64,000 nt of DNA from Pomphorhynchus laevis (lineage: Eukaryota > Acanthocephala > Palaeacanthocephala > Echinorhynchida > Pomphorhynchidae). The stretch is from positions 124,001 to 188,000 of the forward strand of contig WNNJ02002327.1 of NCBI GenBank assembly GCA_012934845.2. The letters are read 5' to 3'. Position numbers and translations under genes: made by a program. Below are positions 43,601 to 58,600 of the stretch, in pieces (within the stretch, counting starts at the first letter, position 1; every line of letters begins with the position of its first letter). The notes beneath the pieces are model-generated. The model searched no databases and was not told the DNA's origin. It saw nothing but the letters and a program-made list of their open reading frames with translations.

Positions 43601-46600
43601 ATGTGGTTGTTCGACAAATTTCTAAATGTAAGCATCATCTTTAATTTATGAAAATGAACTTAGTTGTAAAATTATAATACTATTTTATCGAAAGTACCAA
43701 TCACATTTAATGTAGGTTTGTTTCTTTCAGAATTTATATAAAAATAGCTGTTACGTATATGTATTAGGTGAATATATTGCCACACATGTGTTTCATATAA
43801 AGCTATTTACTTGTTTTATTTTCCTTGAAAATAAAATAGCCAAATTGTTTTCTAAAATGAGTAAAGATACACATCATGTTAACATATTATCAAGTTAATT
43901 ACATAATTTCGTCATTTTAATTATTTTTCCATTTGTTGAAGAATACATTTTTGCATAGAATAAAAATAAAAATCATTGAAAGTTATTAGACTATTGAAAG
44001 CTCTGAGTTTGATGGACGGCAACCTTAACTGATGCGCATTAACGCAGATCTAGCTAAATCTAAGCTAGATAGAATTTACGCTAGCTAGATCTAAAGTGTC
44101 TAAGCTTTCAAATGCATTCATCATTAGCTGCATAGCATTTGTATAATATTATACTCACAACGCGTTAAAAAGCGAGTTTATTAAGAGGACTGAACCAACC
44201 TTTTGATATTAATCTCATAAAAATCACGCTATTATCTATATAAATTAATTTTATTTAAATATTAACTAAATAATTTTAATCAATTTTAATATAATTATTA
44301 ATTTTAATGTAATATTTTAATTTATTACATCGACTCTATATTCTACAGATTGTCGTCTATGATTCAAATGTTGGACAGACCTATGCTATTCGAAGGTTTG
44401 TCTCATAACCACGGCAGATTTAATTAAATAAATTATACTTAGCAATACTCAAAGTAGATAAGCAAATTAAAAGATTTCATTAAACGGAAAAGAATATAAT
44501 CTTAATAAAATAATATTAAATCTTTAAATCGACAAATGGATTTTTAAATGTAAATTAAAGATGTAAACCAAGCATATTTTATGCTGTATTGTAACATAAC
44601 GATTAATAATTATCAGTAACGCCTTTTAATTGCAAAGCAATATTGTAACGCTTTACTGTATACACCGATTCACCTGCAATGCATTGTTTATGTGTATTCG
44701 GTCTAGCAGTTGTATGAACTGGGTAGGTGAATGAACCTAAATTTAATGACACATCAGCACTTACTGTATATCTATGATGCTAGAATATCCTATTGAAAAT
44801 ATATTCTAAAATCATACTGTTAATTTTGCCATCACGGTTAATGAGACACCTTCTCTATCCCCAATTAACCGTGTCATTACTTTAATCATTGATTTGATTC
44901 ATTAGTTGAATCTAACAAAAATTTTCGTTTACTAATTGAATTTCTTAATTTAAATTTAATAACATTTATTAAATTTATTAATATTAGTAGATATTGATAT
45001 CTGATTAAGTTTGATTAAATATAATATGAATATCTTATTAGACAATAATAAAATATTAGATAAATAAGATTTTTATTGATTATAATATTATTGACACTCC
45101 AACAAATTATTTAGAAATTAAAATAAAAATGTTTATTTTGTTTGAATTTTCTATAAATTTTTAATATTTCAATATCAAAAATAAAATATAAAATAAATAT
45201 AAATTTTAAAATAAAATATTTTAAAATTTTTATTGTACAAATAACAAAGAAAATAACAAGGTATCCTCGTTTTTGTACTTATAAATCAAATAATTAATTT
45301 AATCAAGTAATTCATCTAACATGGCTTGCTTAAAAGACAGTAAACAAGTTTGAAAAAATAGTCAGATTATAAATAGACTGATATGTTAGTAATAAAGATT
45401 TTTTTTAAATAAAATTGTCGTTTCTGTTTGTTTGTGATAAATATAATATCAGTTTGCCATTGTAAATTTGATTATAAAATTAAAACATTAATTTTATACT
45501 ATCTTTTTTATTTTTTATTAATATCTTTTTAATGGAAATCAATCGATTGACAAAAATTCATTTTTACTCTATTAATTGATAAATTGATATAATATATTAT
45601 TAATATAATAAAATATAAATAAATATTAATATTTATATATATCTCAACCTGATAAGATATGATTTATTTTCATAAAATATTTAAAGATATTAATATAATA
45701 AATAATATTTAAAAGTAATATTATATTAATATTATTAATATTATAATATTAATATAATATATATTAATTATATATTATAATATAAATTAATATATTTAAT
45801 ATATTTATTTGATTATTCCATGTGTGGATGATAATCCTCTTTTATCAGTTCCTTTTTTGAAATAAAGTTAAATAGTAATTATGTAATCAAAATTTTACGT
45901 GTCCACATTTGATCAAAGCATTTACAGTGTTTCCAGTTTATATACGTCTTGATCAATATTCCACATGTTAGTCAATTGGTTATGTTGAAGATACCTAAAT
46001 GAAAAGCCGTCAATTTATATCGCATTTTGCATCGATATTTTATTTATAATCCAAAATTAATTACAATTTGATAATTATAAATAACTAATTTAGAAGGGAT
46101 CATTAACAGTAAATTACATGGGTTGTCATTACAGTGTTTGTAGGTATAGATATCGTTTTACTACAACCATACAACAACCGAACGACCACAGAACTACAAC
46201 CATACGACAACCGAACGACCACAGAACGACAACCGAACGAGGGTCTAACGATAACCCAATGACAACCGAACGACAATCGATATCTATATAAAAATATGTT
46301 GCAGAAGATATTAATAAATCTTCTCAGATTATAATATTATATTATTAATATTAAAAATAATTAAAAATTATGATTAAAATCATTAATTAATCATTATAAA
46401 ATTTTGTAAATACTTCATTTTTAGAATGACTAAAAGCATATTATTCAATTTTATGTACAAAATATATTATTAATGACCCATTTTGATAGAAACCAGTTAA
46501 ATTAATTAACAATTTAATTATTTAAATTAATTAATTAAACTAATTAGAAATTAGTTTAATTATGTTTATATATTGATTTATTATATTTCATATCTAAGAT

Positions 46601-49600
46601 ATCAATAATATATTTTTAAATTACTTTTGTTACAACCGAAAAAAAACAGAACGACAATAGAACGACAACCAAACGACAACCAAACGACAACCGACCGACA
46701 ACAAACAACAACCGAACGACAAGTTATATTTATTGTAAATTACTGTATTCAACTACATAAAAATATGTTGAGGTGAGTATTAATAAATCTTCTCATATCA
46801 TAATATTAAATTATTAATATTATAAATAATTAAAAATTATGATTAAAATCATTAATAAATTATGATATTAGTAGGCATCAAAATGATTTATTATTAAAGC
46901 GATATTTAGTAATAAATTTATATATTGCCATACTTCATGATATAAACTCTTTTACTTATTAGAATGCCTCAACTATATATTATATAGTTAATATTTTAAA
47001 TATATTATTATATTAATACATGTACAAAAGTATATTTGTTTATATATTTCAATTCGAAGATTTCAATAATATACTTTTAAATTATTTTTGTAGAAATTTA
47101 AAATTTTTGCTATAATTTACAAGCTTCTACTGTCATCTTAAGTAAAATCAGTAAATTGAATTTAGAAACCACAACATATGATGTTCTAAAAATATTACCT
47201 TGGACAATTACGATGATGCATTTTTAAAAAAGGTTGAAATTTATTTAGAATTTTATCAAACGTTTCAAACGTATTTTAACGCATTTTAATAAAATTATTA
47301 TAGTCTCGTTTGCATTGATGAGATTATTTATTATAAATAATTTATACATTTTCAGATAAGTTTTTTGTCTCCTACATTTAAAAAAATCTTTTTATGCTTA
47401 ATACGACAAAACAATTGATTTCAAATAATTGTTAATGTAAAATAGTAATTGATAAATTTAGGTATCAGTTCTATTGTTTACTTACAATTGTTTAAGTTTA
47501 TCGCAATTTAGTAGAAGCGAATCTGGAATTGTCTGAAGTTTATTGTACGATAAATCTCTTTAAATAAAAACAGAGTAAATATGGCAACCAAATGAAAATT
47601 GGATTACAATAAGACCAAATTGCAAACAAGATCAAACGCGTGCTCGTCAATTTTATCGATACGATTATTGCTCAGATACCTGTCAAAGAAAGAGAATACA
47701 AAAATCAAATTTTTATATTTAATTTATATTCTTAATAAAATCACTTTTATTATAAAATACGTAATTAAATTTATTTTACGAAACATAACTGCTGCTGACT
47801 TTATAAATTCAAGTAGTTGATTCGAAATCCGGAAAATTTATTCAAATAAATAGATCAAATATTTTTAATCATAAAGGTAATCAGAAAAATATCAAGTGAA
47901 TATCTGATTACGATAAGTATCTATTAGTTTGAAGTCTATTAAAATGAATACGTAAATTAAATACTCAAAAATATTTAATAGAATGTTTCATGGCTTATGT
48001 AATTTGAAACTATTTTCGTTTATAGGTAAATGTTTTGAAATTTAAAGAATAATATATACATTAATTTACAACTGGGACACGTCTGTTCCTAGGATGCACA
48101 ACTTGAAATGTTATAAATTTCACTGTGATTGAGATATCAACAATATAGCAATGTCAATATGATGATCTGAAATCCAACCAATATAACTGAGTACGACTTT
48201 ATAAAAAAATCTTATTAAAACATTATTAAATTTTATTAATCATTGATTTGGTATAATAAAAACGTTATTTAAATTTGGAATTGAAAATATATCATACTTG
48301 CTACTATAACAAAGCGAAGCGTTTGATAAATAATTCTTTCAAACGTTATATATTCGAATGCAAACAGTATTATTACATTAAACAGCTATTTTTAATTGGG
48401 GAAAGTATATAGCAATGCTCTTATTCAAATAATTTGAATAATCTGCTGGCAATCATCCTGTCTTTAGCATTACTGATTTTTTCTATGGCCATTTTTGATT
48501 CCCGATTGTATCACAGAGTATTTTAATATATACTCAATGTTTAATAACTTTCGTTTCACTGCGCAATCGGTGTCTTTTAAAGCTTTTTGATCAGTTCTTC
48601 GTAGACTAACCTCACTACCTTTAAATTCATGCTCTACACCTTTCTACAGGGTAACCAGGTCATGAGCTAAGCTAGCAATGATATCCAAATTTCATCGTTC
48701 GATCTGGTATTATTTAATATGATAGTTAGCGATCTTTGTTTCTATTTACGTATTGCTTGCCACAAAAAACACACTAGTAACATGAACAATATTCTTAGGT
48801 TTCAGTCTGACGACTTGTTTAGTTTATAGGCTAAACAAGTCGTTTATAGGCTTTTTAGTTTTTAGTTTTATTTGGAATTGCAAATATATAATAATAAAGA
48901 TTTTGTTAACAACTATATATAACCACTAAAAAGTTTTTAAAGGAAAAGCATGCAGAAATAGAAGACATAAAACAAAGTCAGTCATGTCGTTATGGAGTCT
49001 TTATTGTGTCACAGCCTCAGGTCCACAGGGATCTGAGACCTCCAGCCAAATATATTTTATTATATCATACTTGCTACTATAACAAAGCGTACAAAGCAGT
49101 TGATAAATAATTCTTTCTATCGTTATATATTCGAATGCAAACAGTATTATTACATTGGAATTTAGCAGTTGTATTTTATAATGGGAAAATATATAACAAT
49201 GCTCTTATTCAGATCATTTGGATGATCTTTAGGCATCCCTTCTGACTCTAGCATTTCTGAATTTTTTATGTGGATATTTATGATAACCGATAGTATCACG
49301 GAGTATTTTGAAATGCACTCACTGTTTGCTAGCTACAAGAGACACACTAGTAACAAAATCAATATGTAAGGTTGCACTTTCTGACGATTTGTTTAGTTTG
49401 TAGGCCAGCCTTTCTTTTTAACTGATGTACTTATCGATGGAAGAAATACCAGCAGTTTTGAAGCGGTATCTTTCACACAATTTACCACCACAGATTTTAT
49501 CGCTATTTTATCGCTAATCTTATCAAATCTTATCTAATCACTATTTACTGTTAATCTAATCAAATTGAAACTGACAAGCATTTTCTTTAGTTTTTTAGTT

Positions 49601-52600
49601 TATTTTAGTTTAACCAATGACTCCTCTCACCCATCACCGTGATCTTTCTGTCTGCTGCCTCAACTGAGAATGATATATCATTGAAAAATAAATATATACA
49701 ATCGAACAATCATGTAAGAAAAATAATGCAAATGCAATTTTTAAAATTCAGAAAAAGTAATCATATTGTATTGATATATAACCCACAATTGAATTATCTA
49801 CAAAATAATATATCACTGTCTATTGAGGCAGCAAACAGATATATCAGAGTGATGTGTGATAAGTTATTGGTGGCCTTTAAATCAACTCAAAAACAAAAGT
49901 ATAACATAGAGCCGCATCCTTCGCACGCTTTACACCCACATATCTAATCGCTATTTACTGTTAATCTTATTAAATTAAATCTAACGAGCATTTTATTTAG
50001 TTTTTGAGTTGATTTCATTTAAGTTTACAGTTTAACCAATGACTTTTTATCAATCACTGCGATATCTCTGTCTGCTGCCTCATCCGACAATGATAAATCA
50101 TTGAAAAATAAATTTATACAATCGAACAATATATCAGAAAAATAACACTAATGCAATGATTACAATACTCCGTGAAACATCAGATCGAACGATGAAATTT
50201 GGATATCATTGCTAGCTTAGCTCATGACCTGGTTACCCTGTAGAAAGGTGTAGATCATGAATTTAAAGGTAGTGAGGTTAGGCTACGAAGAACTGATCAA
50301 AAAGCTTTAAAAGACATCGATTGCGCAGTGAAACGAAAGTTATTAAACATTGAGTATATATTAAAATACTCCGTGATACAATCGGGAATCAAAAATGGCC
50401 ATAGAAAAAATCAGTAATGCTAAAGACAGGATGATTGCCAGCAGATTATCCAAATTATCTGAATAAGAACATTGCTATATACTTTCCCCAATTAAAAATA
50501 GCTGTTAAATATAATAATACTGTTTGCATTCGAATATATAACGTTTGAAAGAATTAATTATCAAACGCTTTGTTCGCTTTGTTATAGTAGCAAGTATGAT
50601 ATAATAAAATATATTTGGCTGGAGGTCTCAGATCCCTGTGGACCTGAGGCTGTGACACAATAAAGACTCCATAACGACATGACTGACTTTGTTTTATGTC
50701 TTCTATTTCTGCATGTTTTTCCTTTAAAAACTTTTTAGTGGTTATATATAGTTGTTAACAAAATCTTTATTATTATATATATTCTTTGTTATAGTAGCAA
50801 GTATGATATATTTTCAATTCCAAATTTAAATAACGTTTTTATTATATCAAACCAATGATTAATAAAATTTAATAATGTTTTAATACGATTTTTTCATAAA
50901 GTCGTACTCAGATAAATTGGTATGATATATTGGTACCAATTGGTACAAATATAGCAAGTATGATATATTTGCAAGAAAAAGTTCTAAGTGTTCAAAATAA
51001 TTACATATTTTAAGATATTATAATTAATGTATGATTTGTATTTTATGAGTGTGTTTGAAAAATCAAAGGATATAACAAATATAAAAACTGAAGAAATTAA
51101 CGTTAGTAATTTTATTTTTCTAAATCGTGAAATGGAGGAGCTTCCTCCAATTAAAAAAACTTTTTATGCTGATGACGAGTTTGATGATACTCACTCGTGT
51201 ATGCAATTGTTCATTCTATTTACCTGGCAGGTTACGGTTTCCTGTCAAAGAAAATTCAAAAGACAGATTGTCGGTTGTTACCGTAAAATGCTGTGTTATT
51301 ACCGTCTTTTGGTTTCAATCGACGGATACAACGTACAGTTTGCACAAGTGGAAATGTTTTTTGTTACAAATTGTATTGATTGTTTTTACAGAAAGGCAGC
51401 AGAGGAAAATTTCAGCAGATAATTAAAGGACCGAAACACGAAAGGTAGGCGTAGGCTCACTGCTGATGAGGTCCACCTACGCTGATTGTAGTGTACAGTG
51501 CTGCATCTAGGATTAAAGAATTCACACGAGGATAATTGATGAAGCCGACCAAATGATGATACTCGCTCGTGTATGCAATTGTTCATTATATTTACCTGGC
51601 AGGTTACGGTTTCCTGTCAAGAAAATTCAAAAGACAGAATGTCGGTTGTTTCCGTCAACTGTAGTGCTATCTCCGTCTTTTGGATTCAATCGACGGATAC
51701 AACGTACAGTTTGCACAAGTGGAAATGTTTTTCTCACAAACTGTATCGTTGGTTTTTACAGAAAGGCAACAGAGGAAAATTTCAGCAGATAATTAAAGGA
51801 GCGAAACACGAAAGGTAGGTATAGGCACACTGCTAAGGAGGTCCACCTACGCTGATTCTAGTGTACAGTGCTGCATCTAGGATTAAAGAATTCACACGAG
51901 GATAATTTATGAAGCCGACCAAATGATGATACTCGCTCGTGTATGCAATTGTTCATTCTATTTACCTGGCAGATTCCGGTTTCCTGTCAAAGAAAATTCA
52001 AAAGACATTGTCGGTTGTTACCGTTAACTGTTGTGCTATTTCCGTCTTTTGGTTTCAATCGACGGATACAACGTACAGTTTGCACAAGTGGAAATGCTTT
52101 CCTCACAAACTGTATCGTTTGTGTTTACAGAAAGGCAGCAGAGGAAAATTTCAGCAGATAATTAATGGACCGAAACACGAAAGGTAAGCGTAGGCTCAAT
52201 ACTGATGAGGTCCACCTACGCTGATTGTAGTGTACAGTGCTGCATCTAATATTAGAAATGGCAAAATGGTTTTCAGTGCTTTGGTGGTAATTTCTGGATA
52301 TTCAGAAATTAAAAAAAGCTGTTTATGGAAAGTAGCGATTAAAATCTTTAAAAGCAAAAGCACATGATCGTATACAAGCTTGGTAAACAAATGCACAAGT
52401 TCTGTCTCATTCAAAATTTCCACTATTGTCTGGAACATGTCCAATATGTATTTGTTCTAGCGCCGTTTAGAAAAATCCAGGTTTGCTTTGAATGAGCTAT
52501 TTTATCTGCCAACTCAAAGATTAATTATTTAACATTGAAATAATGAATTAAACTTATTGAGCGAATTTAAAAACAATAAACAAATTAGCCAATTTTACCA

Positions 52601-55600
52601 CCCATTCCTTTAATGGGTCCCAAAAATATCTGGGAGATATTTTTGTGCTGTCTCTGCCAATATAATAACTCTGCCCAGTACATTTTTCCTGGATGAACAT
52701 TTTATGTATGTAATGAAATGCGTGCTTTTATGTCCCTTTTACCAAAAATTGATCAAAAAGTGAGTTAAATGCGTGTGCTTTTTTGTGATTAACAACTGTA
52801 ATAACATCATTCAATGCGCATTTAAATTCCTGTGGCATTTTTTGGTTCGAAATCATTTCAACTAAGTAATCATCCATTTGTTGCAGTGGTGTTAGTTTGA
52901 AATGATAGTGCCCATAACATATCCTCATCATCAATGTAATTTTTGAACCAAATTTACCATCGGTGCTTCAAACAACTTACAAAATCAAGCTAATATGGAA
53001 CGGAACTCAGGTATTTCCAATGTAACATCGAATTTTCAAGCCAAAGAAAACAAGGTTAGTCCTATTTCGTCTAATTTTTTAATCTCAAGCACAGATGGAG
53101 AACTCCCTCCTGTGCCTAAAGTGGTGAATCTGGTAATAATCAGACTTCTTCAACCATTTGAAAGGAAGAATCTTTTCAATATTTTTCTGAGAGAGTTTAC
53201 AAGCTCTTATAAGAAGAGAATTCTATTTAATTCGATAAAATATTTAGATTCCGAAATCAGGGTTTCTTTCAGCTGTCCAGATCTGGCAGCATCGTACCTA
53301 GAATTTTTCGAAACACACTTAAAAGAATTTGGGTCAACTACTTACAGGCCTATTCAGGCGACTTTGAAAATTAATAATTTTCCGCCATTCGCAACGGAGG
53401 AAGATATCATTGCTCTCACATCTGAGTTCAAAATTCATAATATTCGCCCAATCCTGGGCAAGAAAGGCCAGGCTATACCAATAGCATTCTGTTCTACCGC
53501 AGTCGATCAGGCGGAATGTCTGGCTAAAAGCAAATGTAACCCCTTTCTGGGGTACAATCTTTCTTTCAATATCGTAGATGCTGATGACTTAACATACCCC
53601 CATTGCAATGGGTGCCACCTCTGGGGGCACTGGTCCTCGAACTGTACTAGGCCCCATACGTGTGGGGTTTGCAGCTCTTCCGAAGTCCATGAGGGGAAAT
53701 GTTCTCTCCCCCCTCTGTGTTCCAATTGTGGTGGTCAGCACCCGGCCTGGTCTAGAAGATGTTCTATCTTCAAAGAATACAAATTAAGGCATTGTGGGGC
53801 ACCGGTCAAACCGGCCCACTTTGCCGCTGCCAGCTTATCCAATTCAAACGGTTATGGTATGTCGGACACCGACATTTTCAAAATTGTTGACGCAAGACTA
53901 CAGACATATAAAGACGAGATTCGAGCCTTAATGAACCATCTGATAGCGAAATTCGAGGAGCCCCGTTCTCCTCCATCGACGATTCTTACCTCTTCAAAGA
54001 GAGCCCCCCGTTCTAAGAAGAGATCATCTTCTAAACAAAAGTTGGCTTCCTTGAAGTTGGCAAAGAAAGATGATATATGCTGGGAGTTGTTGGCCTCAGA
54101 GGGAGATGAAGATAATGCCGGTGGGCAAGTGTCTTCTCCTGGTAGGGCTGGGAGTGAGAAGGGCAACTTTCTCTCTCCTAGTTTCTGCTAGGAGGTAGGC
54201 ATCCCACTCCAGCTGTCGTAACACAATGCAAAGTAGTCAAGAGCCTTTTTCACTGAATATACTTCAGTGGAATTCGGGAGGTGCTTCTGCTCTTAGCCTT
54301 CTATCTGGTAGAGATGCGGATGTTATAGTCCTTCAGGAGACGCGGTCTATCCGTATCCCCCAGGACATTACTCGATTTATCCCCAAGCATATTTACACCC
54401 ACTTCACTCCGTACATAACCCCTCCTCACGCCTCTTCATCTCAAGGTCTCTTAACCCTAGTTAAATGCTCCTTAAGATCATCCCTTCTTTTAAACTATTC
54501 TTGTCCAGCCCTGTCTTGTTTAGCTGTTTCACTTTGTAAGAATGGTAAACGTATCAGCATAGCCAATATCTATATTAGGCCAGGGGAAATTCACAAGAAC
54601 CGTGATCTCCTGGACCGTATCTTGGGTAGTGGCTATGACATGTTACTCGGTGACTTCAACGACAGAACTGGTCGTTGGATTAATGCAGCACTCCGCAGAG
54701 CCAGGAACGATTACCTTATTCACAAACCACCGTCCCCAACTTTTCATTGCTCAACAACTAATTCTCTCCTCGACATATTACTGCTTCATAAGATGTGGTT
54801 GTTGAAACCCATCTGCACTGAGCAGTCGCGCCAAAAACAGACCATCTCTCATGACCTAATTCGTTGGCGGATAGAGGAAGATACGTTGCTTAGAAGGAGG
54901 TTTCACTTTGATCCCATCAGAGTGGCTTTCTTTCAGGCGGCTATCCAACTCTTCCCCAGAATTGGTAATGAGAATTTGACCGAATTTAATTCCTTCCTCT
55001 CCTCGCAAGCTACCGCGTTTCTTTCGACTACCTATAAAGGTCATATTTACAATCCCACTCCAACAAAACTCAAGGTTTTGGCTAAAATGCTAGGTCTTCC
55101 CAATGTCTCTGTTTCCGCCAGGCAGGCCATCTCGAATGAATACTGGAGCACTAGATATAGGTTCCAGCTGAGCAGGGATAAGGCGAACATCGCTCACCTT
55201 AACCCTTCTCAGTCTTCCTTCTGGAAGATATTCAAGAAGGAGAAGTTTGTCTGTTGGAAGGATAGAGCTTTGGGTTGGATTGGTAGTATAGGCCTTGATA
55301 ATGTTTTGAAGGAGTCACTATCCCTACATAATTATGGAGCCACTCAATCTCCCCAACCAATCCCGCCTTGGGGTGACTTCAGAAGCAGGGACTTATCTGT
55401 TACAGATATCCTGAACTCCTGGGGGCCACTTCCGGGCACCTCTAAATCCGTCGCTCCACTATCTTCTCGAGTCTGTCAGCTTTTGACAGCCGATCAAAGA
55501 AGAGAAGTGGCCGTCACAATGCTTTTAGCCTCACCATCCGATGTAGCCGGCATCAATATTAGTCGTAGAATTTTCTTACCAAAGCATAGTCCGGTTTCAT

Positions 55601-58600
55601 GTCCCAAAGATCTGCGTCCCATTTCGATTCAAAACTCCCTCATCTCCATCTACGAAAAAGCGCTTGCGCGTAGAATCCGCGACCATTTAAGTAGGCGTAA
55701 TTTGATCCCACCGAGTTTTCACGGGTTTGTCAAGGGACGCTCGGTTCATTCAGCAATAGGTGAAGTGCATCAGTTTTGTAGGGATAATAGCCATCAACTA
55801 GCTGTGGCTGTTTTCCTTGACTTTTCTGCTGCATTTGACCGCATTTCCATTCCCTTTGTTATCTCCTCTCTCAGGTCACTCGGGTTGCCTGCGAGAATTG
55901 TTAACAGGGTGGAGATATTACTGTTTACCAAGAGGTTCTACTATGAAGACGACCCTGATGCGTGTCAGTTCTACCCTATTACAGGTGTGCCCCAAGGATC
56001 CCCGCTTTCTCCTATCTTATTTCTTGCTGCCTCCATTGTACTATTCAAGAATTTTAAACGTGATCAACATCTAGTGGTATACGCTGATGATACCACGGCC
56101 CTGTTCTCTGGACGCAGGTGCAAAGATGTCGCTTCAGACATCAGCCGTTTCTTTTTAAGATTAACAGACCAGCTGACCCTATCCAATCTTATTTTAAATT
56201 CATCCAAATCGCAGGTAGTTGTCTTTCATGGCACCCCTGCGACAAAGAAAAAATTAAAGAGACTAGCACTCTCAGCTCTATCTTCTATATTGACTAATCA
56301 ACCACTCCCTACCTTCACAAGTCGAGTAAAATACCTGGGGTTCACTGTTACGGTGAACTGGTCGGCGAAAGCTGACCTGGATAGACTTAAACGTATCCTG
56401 AAGAAAGCTAGGTGGGCCCTGAAACGGGCTCAGCATCTGTCGTTGAATGGGAAAACCCAAGTGCGCCTCTGGGGTACTTGGGCTATCTCGGGATTAGTCT
56501 TCTTTTCGAGAGGACGTCCTCCAGAGCAAAGACTAAGGTTTCTCAAGCTCCTCATCTCGCGATTACCGCGCATAGTCCGCCTAGATTGGATTCTTCGGGG
56601 GGTGATAGACCCCGGGTGGTTCAGTCGAAGAGCGGCGTGTTGGATTAGCTGGAGGGCTCAGATCCCGCTGGACCTGAGGCCGTGACATCATTATGAAGAC
56701 TAAATGCTATTATGAGTTGTCTTATTTGAACTGCATTTTTTTTCTCTCTTTTCGTTATTTTTTAGTGGTTGTTAGTTATTTAAGAAATTCCTTATCTTAT
56801 CTTATCTTATATCCTCATCAATCACGTAAATATGCAATTTCAAGCAAAAATCGCTGATAATATAAGCAAGATAAAGGCAACTTCTAATAATATAGTCAAC
56901 GTAAGTGCTTTGTTACCTTCCGCTGCAAAAGAAGTAATAGGGGAACTTCCCCCTTTTCATAAACTAAAAAACCTGTTGACCATAAAGTTATCTGTACCGT
57001 TAGAGCGTCATAATCAGTCCAACATTTTCTTCGTAATTTGCAGAAAAATACACTAACAGAGTTCTGTTTAATTTTGCAAGATTCTATGAAGCAGAGATTA
57101 AAATTTCCTTCATTTCGGGCAACTTGGCGAAGGAATGTACAGCTTATTTCAAAAATGAATTGTCACACCTTGGCAAAACTACTTATCAAATCTGTTCAAG
57201 CATCCCTTACAATCTGTAACCTTCCTCCCCCACTTGGAGGAGAAGGACATAGAGTCCTTGGAAAAATTATTTAAAGTAACAAACTTTAGGTCTGTGATGG
57301 GGGATGGCCTTCCTCTCCCTATCGCTTTCGTTTCGTCCTCAATTGATTAAGCGAAGACTCTATCAAAAGCTACCTTTAATCTCTTTCTAGGGTATAACTT
57401 AAAGTCTATACACGTTAGCACCAATGACGTAACTTGTCCCCACTGCAACTTGTGTCATAAATGGGACCGCTGGTGTTCTGGTTCGACGAATTGCCAGCAA
57501 GCCAGCAGAAAATGTCCTGTCTAGCAAAGTGCTCCAATTTTGGTGGAGCGCATTCGGGCTGGTAGAGGAAATTGCTGACTTTAAACAATACCGTTCCCGA
57601 CACTGCTCTTACTGTCCAAAAAAGTCGATTCTTTAAGTGTTGGGGCTATTGCAGGTAGGATGACAGACAGTGATATCATAAGACTTCTCGACATCAACAA
57701 GCAATCAACACTGAAGCAAATTGAACTTACTATTGCTAGGCAGCTGCCTGTATTGTTCAAGGCTCCGGAAATTTCAGGTCCTGCGGCAGTTGCCGACTAA
57801 AAAAGAGGCGCATCAACGCACACTGTTCCTCAGGTGAAGATCGGTAAGTTGATCAAATCAAAGACCGGTAAAATTGAGGCACTCATGGAAAATGAAGACA
57901 ATGCCCGTGAGCAAGTGTCTTCCCTAGTTGGAAAAGTGGTGGAAAGGAAGACCTTTCCGTTCCTGGCTCCGTCTACGTCTTTTTCACGGAATATCCTTTA
58001 GTGAAATTCAGGAAGTGTTTCTGCCCTTAAACATCTATCCGGTAGAGATGCAGATGTTATAGTCATTCAGTTCACTGACTGTGAAGTTTAGGGTTCGGAT
58101 GTTAGCTTGCGCTCAACGTGTTCGAGCCTTGATCAATTAAAGCGCAAAAACGTGCGTACGGTGCTAAGAATACCACGCGCCGCCCGCTCAACAATAGCAA
58201 TGCATCTCTCTATGATATTGTCGGCAATTTTATCGAACGCAGCCACAAAAACATACATTTCCCTGCTTTCCTTTCCGAAGATGGTACTTCAGGTTCCTAC
58301 ATCGAAAGAGGGCAATCACGAGAACAGTTTAACAGTTTTGATCAAAGAAGCATGTGTCTTTAACGGTATCATGTCTATGTGCCCTGCGCGCCACCAATAC
58401 TCTAATAGAACAAGAAAACCGAAAGTACCTAATTAAGAGTCGGAGTGGCTAAGCGAGAAAGTAACAGAGAAATTTGAAGATGGAGAAATGAGAGGTGCCA
58501 TTTGACTTGTGAGCAGCGAAGAGTCTTTCGTGGAGCCCTTAGAAGAGACGAAGCAAATTTTACAGGACAAGCACCTACCTAAACCATCAAGAAGTCAAAT

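Larger units (their letters stand above)
52918..56810 (+). mobile_element. Nearly complete Jockey-type LINE
   Basis: Contains a 5' UTR, two uninterrupted ORFs (52995-54191 and 54226-56685) separated by 34 bp, a short 3' UTR and a (CTTAT)n tail at 56788-56806. The 5' limit is placed by similarity of CATATCCTCATCATC with the start of the next LINE. Open ORFs point to a recent insertion, and this is the only element in the window with an unbroken reverse transcriptase. Confidence 0.8.

Noticed and set aside
47599-47820. 73-codon plus-strand ORF
   Set aside because: Shadow of LRR exon 5, which reads convincingly on the minus strand.
51573-52187. Overlapping ORFs of about 65-82 codons in the 370-bp tandem repeat
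   Set aside because: They recur in two frames with the repeat period and match no family I know.
53507-54166. Antisense ORFs across LINE ORF1
   Set aside because: Shadows of the ORF1 coding strand, without conserved motifs.
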